A DNA stretch of 64,000 nucleotides from NCBI GenBank assembly GCA_963669315.1, contig OY770021.1, forward strand, positions 3,162,001 to 3,226,000, written 5' to 3'. A program made the translations under genes and the position numbers. The notes under the pieces are model-generated. The model saw only the letters and a program-made list of their open reading frames with translations. It had not been told where the DNA came from and ran no database searches. The DNA is from SZUA-547 sp963669315 (GTDB lineage: Bacteria > Pseudomonadota > Alphaproteobacteria > Rhodobacterales > Rhodobacteraceae). Below, one piece after another: positions 43,831 through 52,476 of the stretch (positions within the stretch are counted from its first letter, which is position 1; each line of letters starts with the position of its first letter).

Positions 43831-44304
43831 CTACCGAAACGGGTATAGCCAAGACTTGTAGTCGTCGATCAGCTTATGGGCCATTTCGATTTGTTCAGAC
43901 GTCATCTTCTTCACGACCTCCTCCTGGGAGATCGCGGCATCGGGGTCGCCTCCGATGGCGGAGAGGACGTACCAGGTATACGCCCGAACAAGATCCGGCG
44001 CGGGCATGCCGCGGCCGACTTCATAGTACCAGCCAATTCCGGATTGAGCGCCGGCGTGGCCCTTCAGCGAGGCGCGCAGATACCAGTCGAAGGCGCGAAT
44101 GTCGTCGCGCTCGACCCCCAGACCCGAGGCGTACATCACGCCGATCAGTTCTTCAGCTTCGGCGTTGCCGGAACGGGCGGCGGGCAGAAGCTCCTCCATC
44201 GCAGCGGCGTAGTCGCCCGCATCCATCAGGTCGCGCGCGGTCTCAAGCTCGGCATGCGCGGGATTCGGGATCAAGAAACAGAAAGCAAAGGCAAGGCGGC
44301 GCAT
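43831..44304 (-). CDS. Secreted Sel1-repeat protein
   Basis: 157 residues from the ATG at 44304 with AGGAG six bases upstream on the minus strand; longer open frames upstream are antisense to the peroxidase gene. A signal peptide ends at about residue 18 ('FCFLIPNPAHA'). Two to three Sel1-like repeats follow ('AEELIGVMYASGLGVERDDIRAFDWYLRAS' and 'HAGAQSGIGWYYEVGRGMPAPDLVRAYTWYVLSA' in outline). Sel1 proteins are periplasmic scaffolds. It is divergent from, and overlaps the 5' end of, the diheme peroxidase gene. Partner unknown. Confidence 0.78.
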   Translation of the reverse strand: MRRLAFAFCFLIPNPAHAELETARDLMDAGDYAAAMEELLPAARSGNAEAEELIGVMYASGLGVERDDIRAFDWYLRASLKGHAGAQSGIGWYYEVGRGMPAPDLVRAYTWYVLSAIGGDPDAAISQEEVVKKMTSEQIEMAHKLIDDYKSWLYPFR

Positions 44305-45624
44305 TGGGTCTCCTATGTCTGGGCGGCGCTGGCGGCGATGATGGTCGCGCCCGCCTATGGTTTCGAGCTTCCGGCGAAACTGCAAGCGGCGGATTTTCAC
44401 AAGTTCGATCCCGAAAAGGCGGCGATCGGTCAGCTTCTTTTCTTCGACCCGATCCTGTCGGGCAACAGCAACATATCCTGCGCGACCTGCCACAACCCCG
44501 ACCTGGCCACCTCTGACGGGCTTGCGCTTGGCATCGGCGAGGGCGGCGATGGCGTAGGGCCGGAGCGGATCGCCGGGACCGGCCCGGAGCGTATCCGCAA
44601 GCGCATTCCTCGCAACTCGCCCGCCCTCTGGAATCTCGGCGCGCGCGAGATCAACATCATGTTCCATGATGGTCGGGTCAGCGAGTCCGAGATTTACGAC
44701 AACGGATTCAACACGCCGGCGCAGGAATGGCTGCCCAAGGGTTTGGACGGAATTCTCGCGGTGCAGGCGCTGTTCCCGCTGACCTCCCAGTTCGAAATGG
44801 CGGGCGATCCAAAGGAAAATCAGGTGGCCGGCGCGGCCTATGACCGGATCGACGCGGTTTGGCCGATATTGGCGAAACGGGTTCGCGTCATTCCGGAATA
44901 CAGCGACATGTTCATCGCGGCGTTCGACGACGTGGACACGCCGCTGGATATCGACATCACCCATATCGCCAATGCGATCGCCGCGTTTGAGGGGCTGGAG
45001 TGGCAAAGCTTCGACAGCCCGTTCGATGACTATTTAGCGGGTGATGAAACGGCGCTGACCGCGCAGCAGAAAGCGGGGCTAGAGCTGTTCTACGGCGAGG
45101 CCGGATGCGCATCCTGCCATTCTGGGGCGCTGCTGACTGATCAGGAGTTTCATGCTCTGGCGCTGCCGCATTTTGGCCCCGGCCGAACGCGGCAATGGGA
45201 TCCGATCGTGCGCGATGTCGGGCGCATGGCTGCGTCTGATCGGCTGGAGGACGCCTATCGGTTTCGAACCCCGTCGCTTCGCAACGTCGCTCTGACCGCC
45301 CCTTATGGCCACAACGGCGCCTATGCGACGCTTGAGGGGATCGTCCGGCATCATCTGGATCCAATCGAAGGGTTCGCCGCCTGGACGCCGAAGCTGGTTT
45401 CATTGCCAGACGCGCCCTGGCTGGCGAAGACCGACTTCCTGCCGCTCGAAGACACGCGAGAGCGCGAGAGGCTGGCGTCTCGCGTCGATCTTGCGCCGGT
45501 CGAGCTGAGCGATGTGGAGGCGGCGCAACTGGTGTCGTTCCTGCACGCGCTGACGGGAACCGAGTCGCTTAAGGGACGGCTGGGGCGCCCCGATCGGGTG
45601 CCCAGCGGGTTGGAGATCGATTGA
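44254..45624 (+). CDS. Diheme cytochrome c peroxidase / MauG-family protein
   Basis: Two CxxCH haem sites are visible: 'CATCHNPDLATSDG' and 'CASCHSGALLTDQEF', with 'RTPSLRNVALTAPYGHNGAYATLEGIV' near the C-terminus, all typical of the bacterial CCP/MauG family. The start is uncertain: ATG 44254 gives 456 residues with a plausible signal (hydrophobic 'WVSYVWAALAAMMVAPAYG'), but overlaps the divergent Sel1 gene by 51 bases; ATG 44338 leaves too short a signal. The stop overlaps the kinase start as TGATG. Family members reduce peroxide or oxidise protein or small-molecule substrates in the periplasm. Its place at the head of a sulfosugar operon is unexpected. Confidence 0.8.
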   Translation: MRGIRDQETESKGKAAHWVSYVWAALAAMMVAPAYGFELPAKLQAADFHKFDPEKAAIGQLLFFDPILSGNSNISCATCHNPDLATSDGLALGIGEGGDGVGPERIAGTGPERIRKRIPRNSPALWNLGAREINIMFHDGRVSESEIYDNGFNTPAQEWLPKGLDGILAVQALFPLTSQFEMAGDPKENQVAGAAYDRIDAVWPILAKRVRVIPEYSDMFIAAFDDVDTPLDIDITHIANAIAAFEGLEWQSFDSPFDDYLAGDETALTAQQKAGLELFYGEAGCASCHSGALLTDQEFHALALPHFGPGRTRQWDPIVRDVGRMAASDRLEDAYRFRTPSLRNVALTAPYGHNGAYATLEGIVRHHLDPIEGFAAWTPKLVSLPDAPWLAKTDFLPLEDTRERERLASRVDLAPVELSDVEAAQLVSFLHALTGTESLKGRLGRPDRVPSGLEID

Positions 45625-46508
45625 TGGCCAGAGTTTTCCTCGTGGGAATGGCGACCGCGGACTTTGTATTCGCTGTCGACGATTTTCCCGATCAGCCGCG
45701 TAAGTATCGCGCAAAGCACGCCGAAATCGTCGGCGGCGGCGGCGCTGCGAACGCGGCTGTCGGCATCACGCGGCTTGGCGGAGGGGCGCAACTGGCGGGG
45801 CGTCTGGGCGACGATTCCATGGGGGATCTGATCGTCAACGACCTTGCGGCGGAGGGCGTCGAGACGGATCTGATCCACCGGGCCGAGGGCGGACAGTCCT
45901 CCTTCAGCTCGGTCTATGTCGATTCAGACGGCGAGCGGCAGATCATGAATTTCCGCGGCGCCGGTCTGGCGGAGGGCAGTGGCTTGGTAGACTCGGCTCC
46001 GCGAGCCGACGCCGTGCTGGTCGATGATCGCTGGAAGGACGGCGCAGTAGCCGCGCTGGATCTGGCGAAGAATTGGGGTGTTCCCAGCATTCTGGATGGC
46101 GAGGCGCCCATTGATCCGCTTCTATTGGCGCGGTCGTCTCACGTCGCTTTTTCACGGCCGGGACTGCAGGCGATGTCGGATATCGAGGACACGGCGGAAG
46201 CGCTCGCCGAGGTCTCGCTGGCGCTTCCCGGCTGGGCTTGCGTCACCGATGGCGAGAACGGCGTCTTCTATACAAGCGAAAACGGTATCGCGCATATTCC
46301 GGCGTTCCATGTGTCCGTCGTGGATACGCTGGGCGCTGGCGATGTGTGGCATGGCGCATTCGCGCTCGGCCTCGCCGAGGGACAGAGCGAGGTCGAGTCC
46401 ATTCGTTTCGCCAGCGCCGCGGCGGCGCTTAAGTGCACAAAATTTGGCGGGCGGGAAGGGTGCCCGAGCCGCGAAGAAGTACTCAAACTCATGAAGGAGC
46501 AGACGTGA
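45624..46508 (+). CDS. PfkB-family kinase, probable 6-deoxy-6-sulfofructose kinase (YihV/SqiK-like)
   Basis: 294 residues, start overlapping the peroxidase stop (TGATG). PfkB signatures: 'VGGGGAANAAVGITRLGG' (about residues 36-53) and 'VDTLGAGDVWHGAFALGLA' with the catalytic Asp. Local similarity to E. coli YihV, as I remember it, is high: 'DDRWKDGA' against DVRWHDGA and 'RFASAAAALKCTKFGGREGCP' against a nearly equal segment. Lys27, Asn109 and Arg136 align with YihV Lys27, Asn109 and Arg138, reported to hold the sulfonate. It should phosphorylate sulfofructose at C1. This is the best single piece of evidence that the cluster uses sulfoquinovose and not a plain 6-deoxysugar. Confidence 0.8.
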   Translation: MARVFLVGMATADFVFAVDDFPDQPRKYRAKHAEIVGGGGAANAAVGITRLGGGAQLAGRLGDDSMGDLIVNDLAAEGVETDLIHRAEGGQSSFSSVYVDSDGERQIMNFRGAGLAEGSGLVDSAPRADAVLVDDRWKDGAVAALDLAKNWGVPSILDGEAPIDPLLLARSSHVAFSRPGLQAMSDIEDTAEALAEVSLALPGWACVTDGENGVFYTSENGIAHIPAFHVSVVDTLGAGDVWHGAFALGLAEGQSEVESIRFASAAAALKCTKFGGREGCPSREEVLKLMKEQT

Positions 46509-47533
46509 TGCAATTGACCCCGGGCAAACTTTGGGGCCTGCGCCGCATGGCCGACGCGAATGGCGTCTATAAAATGACCGCTGTTGACCAGCGCCCGCCG
46601 ATCAAGGGGCCGATCGCCGCCCATCTGGGCGTCGAGAACGCGCCCTGGGATCAGGTCGCCCGCTTCAAGGGGCTGCTGGTCGAGACGCTGCAGGATCAAA
46701 GCACCGCGATTCTGGTCGATCCGCACTACGCCGTGCCCTACAGCTTCGATACTTTGAACCCGACGAAGGGCATGATCGTCACGCTGGAGGACAGCCTGTT
46801 TCGCGAGACGGAAGAGGGGCGTTTTTCCGACGAGATAGACGACTGGTCGGTCGAGAAGATCAAGCGCATGGGCGGCGACGCCGTGAAGGTGCTGGCCTGG
46901 TATCGCCCGGACGCCGGCCCGACCGTTTTGCAGGCCCAGAAAGACTATGTGAAGCGCATCGGCGACAATTGCGCGCGGTACGATATTCCGTTCCTGTTCG
47001 AGCTTCTGGTCTATCCGCTGGCCGCGGACGCGCATCAGACCAAAGAATACATCGAGATGCAGGGCAAGAAGGCCGATGACGTGCTGGCCTCGGTCGAGGA
47101 GTTCGCAAAGCCCGAATACGGCGTCGATGTCTTCAAGCTGGAAAGCCCGGTCAACGCGGCGGATGCGGACGGCTCCAAAGAGGTTCAGGCGGTCTTTGAC
47201 GAGATGGGCCGACTGGCCGGACGGCCCTGGGTCATGCTGTCGGCGGGCGCCGGCAAGCCCGAATTCCGCAATGTGCTGAAGCATGCGTTCGCGGCGGGGG
47301 CCTCCGGCTTCCTGGCCGGGCGCGCGATCTGGCTGGACGCGTTCAAGGCTTATCCTGACTGGGACAAGATCGAGTCTGACCTGCGCGGAGAAGCTTCGGA
47401 CTATATGGCCGATATCTGCGCGCTGGCCGATTCCGACGCGGCGAACTGGGCGGCGCACGAATGCTTTGGAGAAGGCGGCGCCAAGTTCTCGCCGGTCGAC
47501 GCCAGCTTCCGCCACAACTACTCTGGCTTCTGA
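46508..47533 (+). CDS. Class I aldolase of the LacD/YihT family, probable sulfofructose-1-phosphate aldolase
   Basis: 341 residues; the ATG overlaps the kinase stop (TGATG). Family motifs: 'AVDQRPPIKGP' (DQR at 27-29), 'DAVKVLAWYRPD' (Lys127), Glu165 in 'LFELLVYP', the Schiff-base Lys candidate Lys210 in 'VDVFKLESP', and 'GASGFLAGRAIW' (264-275). The family includes tagatose-1,6-bisphosphate aldolase LacD and the sulfofructose-1-phosphate aldolases YihT/SqiA, which give DHAP plus sulfolactaldehyde. Coupling to a YihV-like kinase and a downstream aldehyde dehydrogenase supports the sulfo-role. Confidence 0.8.
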   Translation: MQLTPGKLWGLRRMADANGVYKMTAVDQRPPIKGPIAAHLGVENAPWDQVARFKGLLVETLQDQSTAILVDPHYAVPYSFDTLNPTKGMIVTLEDSLFRETEEGRFSDEIDDWSVEKIKRMGGDAVKVLAWYRPDAGPTVLQAQKDYVKRIGDNCARYDIPFLFELLVYPLAADAHQTKEYIEMQGKKADDVLASVEEFAKPEYGVDVFKLESPVNAADADGSKEVQAVFDEMGRLAGRPWVMLSAGAGKPEFRNVLKHAFAAGASGFLAGRAIWLDAFKAYPDWDKIESDLRGEASDYMADICALADSDAANWAAHECFGEGGAKFSPVDASFRHNYSGF

Positions 47534-47543
47534 GAGGGCATCA

Positions 47544-48926
47544 GTGAAAATTGGCGTACTTCCGCTCGGCCGTCCCACATTTGACGTCCCGTTTGCGGAG
47601 AAAAAGCTGACAGCGATGCTGTCGGCGCTTGATGCTACGTGGGCCGAAATCATCGGCCCTCGCACGCTTTTGATGGATGAAGACGCGACGCGCGCGGCCA
47701 TGGAGGAACTGGCGGCCGCGCATGTCGAACATGTCGTCATCCTGCAGACCACATTTACCGATGCGACGATGGCGGTGGCCGCTGCGACAAGCTTCGATCA
47801 GCCCATTTCGATCTGGGCTGTGCCTGAGCCAAGGCTCGGCGGTCGCCTTCGCCTGAATTCGTTTTGCGGGCTGAACCTCGCCAGCCATGCGCTGGGCCTG
47901 AATGGCCGAGAGTTCTCGTGGATCTACGCGGATCCGGAGGGCGATGTCGCCGCGGATCTAGAGGCGATGATTTCGGGCGGTCGCTTGTCCGGACGTCTGA
48001 ATGCTTCACCGGTCTCTGAGCGCTCAGCCGAGGGCGAGAGGTTCGCTGCGGTCGTCAAAGGCCAAAAGATCGCGCGGATAGGCGAGCATCCCGCAGGCTT
48101 TGATTCCTGCGCCTATACCGATGACGCCATCAAATCGCTGGCTGGCGTTTCGGTCGACGCGCTGTCGCTGGATGATCTGTTCGACGCGGCCAGAGCCGCT
48201 CCGGCGGACAAGGTCGACGGCTTGCGGCGGACGGCGGAAGCTGATGTGAACGGCCTGGCTGACGTCGATCAGGACGAGTTGGACAAGTCGCTGAGGATCA
48301 AGGCCGGGCTGGACGATCTTCGCGCGCGCCGGGGCTATGACGCCTTTGCGATCCGGTGCTGGCCCGAAACCTTCACCGAGTATGGCGGCGCGGTGTGCGG
48401 CCCCGCCTCGATGATGGGGGAGGGGCGTACGCCCTGCGCCTGTGAGGCCGACGTTTATGGCGCGTTGACGCAACTGATCCTTCAGCAAGCGGCGGACGGG
48501 CCGGTCTTCTTGACCGATCTTGTCGATATGGACGCGAAGGACGATACCGGCGTGATCTGGCATTGCGGCCAGGCGCCGATCTCGATGCGCGACCCGGAGG
48601 CGCCAGCCGTCGCTACGGTGCACACCAACCGGAAAAAGCCGCTGCTTTATGAGTTTCCGCTGAAGCCAGGTCCGGTGACGTTCATGCGGATCAGTCAGGC
48701 GTTCAACGAGCCGAAGATGGTGCTGGCTTATGGCGAGATGCTGCGCCGGCCGATGGCCTTCACCGGCACGTCGGGCGTGGTGCGATTCTCTCGCCCCGCC
48801 GGCGAAGTTCTGGACGACGTCATCGCATCCGGGCTCGAGCATCACATGGCGCTGGCCTATGGCGATCATCGCAACACCTTAAGGGCGGTGGCCGCCGAGT
48901 TGCGCCTGCCTCTGCTGGAGATGTGA
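47544..48926 (+). CDS. L-fucose/arabinose isomerase-like protein, candidate sulfoquinovose isomerase
   Basis: 460 residues from the GTG at 47544, after GAGAGGG; the frame is open upstream inside the aldolase gene. The opening 'KIGVLPLGRPTFDVPFAEKKL' and the later 'YDAFAIRCWPETFTEYGGAVCGPASMMGEGRTPCACEADVYGAL' (in outline), with Glu/Asp/His metal-ligand candidates, match the fucose-isomerase-like fold (metal-dependent aldose-ketose isomerases). Placed between aldolase and Gfo/Idh/MocA genes, it should open and isomerise sulfoquinovose to sulfofructose, the step that YihS does with another fold in E. coli. Isomerisation of a non-sulfonated 6-deoxysugar is the alternative. Confidence 0.7.
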   Translation: MKIGVLPLGRPTFDVPFAEKKLTAMLSALDATWAEIIGPRTLLMDEDATRAAMEELAAAHVEHVVILQTTFTDATMAVAAATSFDQPISIWAVPEPRLGGRLRLNSFCGLNLASHALGLNGREFSWIYADPEGDVAADLEAMISGGRLSGRLNASPVSERSAEGERFAAVVKGQKIARIGEHPAGFDSCAYTDDAIKSLAGVSVDALSLDDLFDAARAAPADKVDGLRRTAEADVNGLADVDQDELDKSLRIKAGLDDLRARRGYDAFAIRCWPETFTEYGGAVCGPASMMGEGRTPCACEADVYGALTQLILQQAADGPVFLTDLVDMDAKDDTGVIWHCGQAPISMRDPEAPAVATVHTNRKKPLLYEFPLKPGPVTFMRISQAFNEPKMVLAYGEMLRRPMAFTGTSGVVRFSRPAGEVLDDVIASGLEHHMALAYGDHRNTLRAVAAELRLPLLEM

Positions 48927-48927
48927 G

Positions 48928-50019
48928 ATGACGTTGCGCTACGGGATCATCGGGTCGGGCATGATGGGGCAGGAGCATATTCGCTGCCTGAACCTGCTGG
49001 ACGGCGTCTCCGTCTCCGCCATCGCGGACCCCGATGAGGGCATGCGAGCGCTGTCGGTTGAAACATCCGGCGGAACCGCCAAGTCGTACAGCGACTATAA
49101 GGACATGCTGTCGGCAGGCGATTTCGACGCCCTGTTGATCGCGTCGCCCAATGACGCGCATCACGCCGCGCTGATCGACGTGCTTCAGACCTCCGTGCCG
49201 ATCCTCTGCGAGAAGCCGCTTTGCACCACGTCCGAGCATTGCCGGGATATCCTGAACCGCGCCGAGGGCCGCGATGCGCCGGTCTGGGTGGCGATGGAGT
49301 ACCGCTTCATGCCGCCGGTTCAGCGCATGCTGAATGAAGTGCGCGCAGGTCGGGCGGGCGCGCCGCGCATGATGTCCATACGTGAGCATCGGTATCCGTT
49401 TCTGGCCAAGGTCGGCGACTGGAACCGGTTCAATGCGCGCTCCGGCGGCACGATGGTCGAGAAGTGCTGCCACTTCTGGGACTTAATGCGGTTGATGCTG
49501 CAAAGCGATCCGGTGCGGGTGTTCGCCTCGGCCGGAATGGATGTGAACCATCTGGATGAGAGCTATGACGAGGGAGCGCCGGATATTATCGACAACGGCT
49601 TTGTGGTTGTCGATTTCGAAAGCGGAGCGCGCGGTATGCTGGACCTCTGCATGTTCGCCGAGGCTTCTTATTGGCAAGAGGTAATATCCGTAACCGGCGA
49701 TCTTGCCAGGGTTGACGCCTGCGTTCCGGCGCCGCTGCGGTTTTCGGAGAATGGTGAGGAGCATCACGCGCAGATTGTCATTTCCGAACGCGAAGGGCGG
49801 CGCGTTTTGACCGAAGACGTCGTCGTGGACCACGATGTGCTCGCGGCCGGGGACCATCACGGCTCGACCTATTTCCAACATGAGCGGTTTCGCGACATGG
49901 CCCTCTCGGGCGGTGGCGCGCCGGAGGTCAGCCTGGAGGACGGCCTGTGGTCGGTGCTGATCGGTGAGGCGGCGGAGCGATCGGCGCGCACCGGTCAGGC
50001 GATAGAACTGAAACGCTAA
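48928..50019 (+). CDS. Gfo/Idh/MocA-family oxidoreductase, candidate NAD+-dependent sulfoquinovosidase
   Basis: 363 residues, start one base after the isomerase stop. Rossmann motif 'YGIIGSGMMGQEHIRCL' (about residues 5-21), 'LLIASPNDAHHAALID', the family 'CEKPLCTT' with the catalytic-type Lys, and 'GTMVEKCCHFWDLMRLM' with a His in the active-site region. Besides dehydrogenases the family includes NAD+-dependent glycosidases, and sulfoquinovosidases of this type (GH188, SqgA) have been described in sulfoglycolytic clusters. No GH31 YihQ-type enzyme is present here, so this is the natural candidate for releasing SQ from its glycosides. A simple sugar dehydrogenase remains possible. Confidence 0.72.
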   Translation: MTLRYGIIGSGMMGQEHIRCLNLLDGVSVSAIADPDEGMRALSVETSGGTAKSYSDYKDMLSAGDFDALLIASPNDAHHAALIDVLQTSVPILCEKPLCTTSEHCRDILNRAEGRDAPVWVAMEYRFMPPVQRMLNEVRAGRAGAPRMMSIREHRYPFLAKVGDWNRFNARSGGTMVEKCCHFWDLMRLMLQSDPVRVFASAGMDVNHLDESYDEGAPDIIDNGFVVVDFESGARGMLDLCMFAEASYWQEVISVTGDLARVDACVPAPLRFSENGEEHHAQIVISEREGRRVLTEDVVVDHDVLAAGDHHGSTYFQHERFRDMALSGGGAPEVSLEDGLWSVLIGEAAERSARTGQAIELKR

Positions 50020-50022
50020 AAC

Positions 50023-51030
50023 ATGAGCATCGAGAACTTTGGTCATATGCCCGATGGCGGTCCAGTCCAGCGAATCACGCTGGAAGGGGGCGGCCTGACC
50101 GCGCATGTGCTAACCTATGGCTCGGTGATACAGGACCTGCGGCTGGAGGGGCATGAGTTTCCACTGGTGCTCGGATTTCCGGAATTCGCGCCCTATCTGA
50201 CGGATTCTCCCTATTTCGGGGCCACGGCTGGGCGATGCGCAAATCGCATTCGCGATGGTCATCTTGAGCTTGATGGAGAGACCTTTCAGCTCGACGTGAA
50301 CCTTGGGAAACATCACATTCATGGCGGCTCGGTCAGCCTTGGAAAGCGGGTGCTTGAGATCGAGGACGCGACAGATGACTCCGTGACGATGAGCATCAGC
50401 TTCGAAGACGGCGAAATGGGCTATCCCGGCAATCTGGACGTTCGACTGACCTATGCGCTGACGGCGGGCGGTGCGTTGAACTTTCGCGCGGAGGCGAAAA
50501 CGGACGCCCCGACGCTCTGCAATCTGGCGCATCACAGCTACTTCAATTTCGATGGCGCGGCGACGATCGACGGGCATCGGCTGAAAGTGGCCGCCGACGC
50601 CTATCTGCCTACAGACGCAGAGGCGATTCCGACCGGGGATGTCCGCGCGGTGGCGGATACACCGTTCGATTTTAGGACGGCGAAAGACATTGGACCGGTC
50701 TGCGACGAGATCGTGCTCGACCACAACTACTGCCTGTCCGATACGCGCCAACCGGTGCGCCCCGTGGCCTGGCTTAGCAGCCCCGCCTCCGGCGTCTCGA
50801 TGGAGGTGCGGACGACCGAGACGGGCCTTCAGGTCTATGACGGCAGAAAAATCAACGTCGACCCGTCGGGCCTGACCGGCGTTCCGATGCGCGCCCGCTC
50901 CGGAATCGCGATTGAAGCGCAAAACTGGCCGGATGCGATCCACCACGAACACTTTCCGCAGGCTGTCCTGCGACCGGGCGAGACCTATCGCCAACACACG
51001 CAATTTGTATTCACGAGGGAAGAATCATGA
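50023..51030 (+). CDS. Aldose 1-epimerase, candidate sulfoquinovose mutarotase
   Basis: 335 residues, a galactose-mutarotase-type beta-sandwich: 'GATAGRCANRIRDG' with the substrate Arg, 'KHHIHGG' and 'LAHHSYFNFDG' with the catalytic His residues, 'DHNYCLSD', and the catalytic Glu in 'IAIEAQNWPDA'. It interconverts sugar anomers; sulfoglycolytic clusters often carry an SQ mutarotase (YihR in E. coli). It lies between the putative glycosidase and the aldehyde dehydrogenase and overlaps the latter by four bases. Sulfosugar preference is inferred. Confidence 0.8.
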   Translation: MSIENFGHMPDGGPVQRITLEGGGLTAHVLTYGSVIQDLRLEGHEFPLVLGFPEFAPYLTDSPYFGATAGRCANRIRDGHLELDGETFQLDVNLGKHHIHGGSVSLGKRVLEIEDATDDSVTMSISFEDGEMGYPGNLDVRLTYALTAGGALNFRAEAKTDAPTLCNLAHHSYFNFDGAATIDGHRLKVAADAYLPTDAEAIPTGDVRAVADTPFDFRTAKDIGPVCDEIVLDHNYCLSDTRQPVRPVAWLSSPASGVSMEVRTTETGLQVYDGRKINVDPSGLTGVPMRARSGIAIEAQNWPDAIHHEHFPQAVLRPGETYRQHTQFVFTREES

Positions 51031-52475
51031 GCGACTTCAACGGAATGATGAAACAGGCCAGCCTGATCGGCGGCGAATGGGTCGGCGCGGACTCCGGCGG
51101 AACGATCGACGTGACCAACCCGGCGACGGGAGATGTCATCGGCACGATCGCCAACTGCGGCGCTGACGAGACCAACCGCGCCATCGCCGCCGCGTCCGAG
51201 GCATTCAAGACGTATTCCCGCACCGATCTGATGTTCCGCGTCGGCCTGCTGCACAAGCTGCACGACGCGCTGATGGACAATCAGGAGGCGCTGGCTCAGC
51301 TGCTGACCGCCGAGCAGGGAAAACCGGTGTTCGAGTCGCGCGGTGAGATCGCATTCGGCGCCGCCTATATCCGCTGGTTCGCCGAGGAGATCCGGCGCGC
51401 GAAAGGCGAGATCGTGCCCGCCCCGGTGCAGGGGCGCCGTCTGCTGGTCACGCGCCACCCGGTTGGCGTGGTCGCCGCGATCACCCCGTGGAACTTCCCC
51501 TCATCAATGCTGGCGCGCAAGCTGGGCCCGGCATTGGCGGCGGGTTGCACCGTGGTCGCCAAGCCGGCGACCTCGACACCGTATTCCGGTCTGGCCTGGG
51601 GCAAGCTGGCCGAGGATGTCGGCTTCCCGGCCGGTGTGGTGAACATCCTCACGGGTTCCTCGCGCCAGATCGGCGGCGCGATCATGGAAAGCCCGGACGT
51701 CCGCAAGGTCACTTTCACCGGTTCAACCGAGGTCGGCAAGACGCTGATCCGGCAGTCGGCCGACACGGTCAAGAAGGTGTCGATGGAGCTCGGCGGCAAC
51801 GCGCCCTTCATCGTCTTTGACGACGCCAATCTGGATGACGCCATCGACGGTGCGATGATCGCGAAGTTCCGCAACATGGGTCAGACCTGTGTTTGCTCCA
51901 ACCGCTTCTACGTTCAGGCCGGCATCTATGACGCCTTCGTCGCCCGGCTGAAGGAGGCGTCGGAAGCTCTCGTGGTAGGCGACGGCTCGGACGATGGCGT
52001 GACGCAAGGGCCTCTGATTGATGACGCCGCGGTCGAGAAGGTCGAGTCGATGATCGCCGACGCCAAGGCCAAGGGCGGCGAGGTCATTCTGGGCGGTGGA
52101 CGTCATGAAAGAGGCGGCACGTTCTTCGAGCCCACGATCGTAACCGGGGCCACCAAGGAGATGAACTTCGCCACGGACGAGATTTTCGGCCCGCTGGCGC
52201 CGATCTTCAAATTCGAAACCGAAGAAGAAGTGCTTGAGGCCGCCAACGCCACCGAATTCGGCTTGGCCGCCTATGTCTACACGAACGATGTCGGCACGAT
52301 CTTCCGGGTCAACGAGGGGCTGGAATACGGCCTGATCGGCGTCAACTCGGGCATGGTCGCCACTGTCGAAGCGCCCTTTGGCGGCGTGAAGGAAAGCGGC
52401 ATGGGCAAGGAGGGCGGCAGCCAGGGTCTGGATGACTTCCTCGAGACCAAGCACATGTGCGTCGCGGGGCTGTAA
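51027..52475 (+). CDS. NAD(P)-dependent aldehyde dehydrogenase, probable sulfolactaldehyde dehydrogenase
   Basis: 482 residues of the succinate-semialdehyde dehydrogenase (GabD) type: 'ITPWNFPSSMLARKLGPALAAGC' (about 152-174), 'FTGSTEVGK', Glu254 in 'MELGGNAPF' and catalytic Cys288 in 'GQTCVCSNRF'. GabD-type enzymes serve as sulfolactaldehyde dehydrogenases in several sulfoglycolysis pathways, giving sulfolactate. Downstream of the aldolase and next to a 2-hydroxyacid dehydrogenase, that is the likely role here. Lactaldehyde or succinate semialdehyde are alternatives. Confidence 0.82.
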   Translation: MSDFNGMMKQASLIGGEWVGADSGGTIDVTNPATGDVIGTIANCGADETNRAIAAASEAFKTYSRTDLMFRVGLLHKLHDALMDNQEALAQLLTAEQGKPVFESRGEIAFGAAYIRWFAEEIRRAKGEIVPAPVQGRRLLVTRHPVGVVAAITPWNFPSSMLARKLGPALAAGCTVVAKPATSTPYSGLAWGKLAEDVGFPAGVVNILTGSSRQIGGAIMESPDVRKVTFTGSTEVGKTLIRQSADTVKKVSMELGGNAPFIVFDDANLDDAIDGAMIAKFRNMGQTCVCSNRFYVQAGIYDAFVARLKEASEALVVGDGSDDGVTQGPLIDDAAVEKVESMIADAKAKGGEVILGGGRHERGGTFFEPTIVTGATKEMNFATDEIFGPLAPIFKFETEEEVLEAANATEFGLAAYVYTNDVGTIFRVNEGLEYGLIGVNSGMVATVEAPFGGVKESGMGKEGGSQGLDDFLETKHMCVAGL

Positions 52476-52476
52476 G

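Noticed and set aside
44305..45006. N-terminal extension of the Sel1-repeat frame on the minus strand
   Set aside because: The extension is antisense to the peroxidase gene; the ATG at 44304 with AGGAG and a clean signal peptide is the better start.
46268..47752. 494-codon open frame on the minus strand
   Set aside because: Antisense to the kinase and aldolase genes, spans their junction, and has no recognisable domain.
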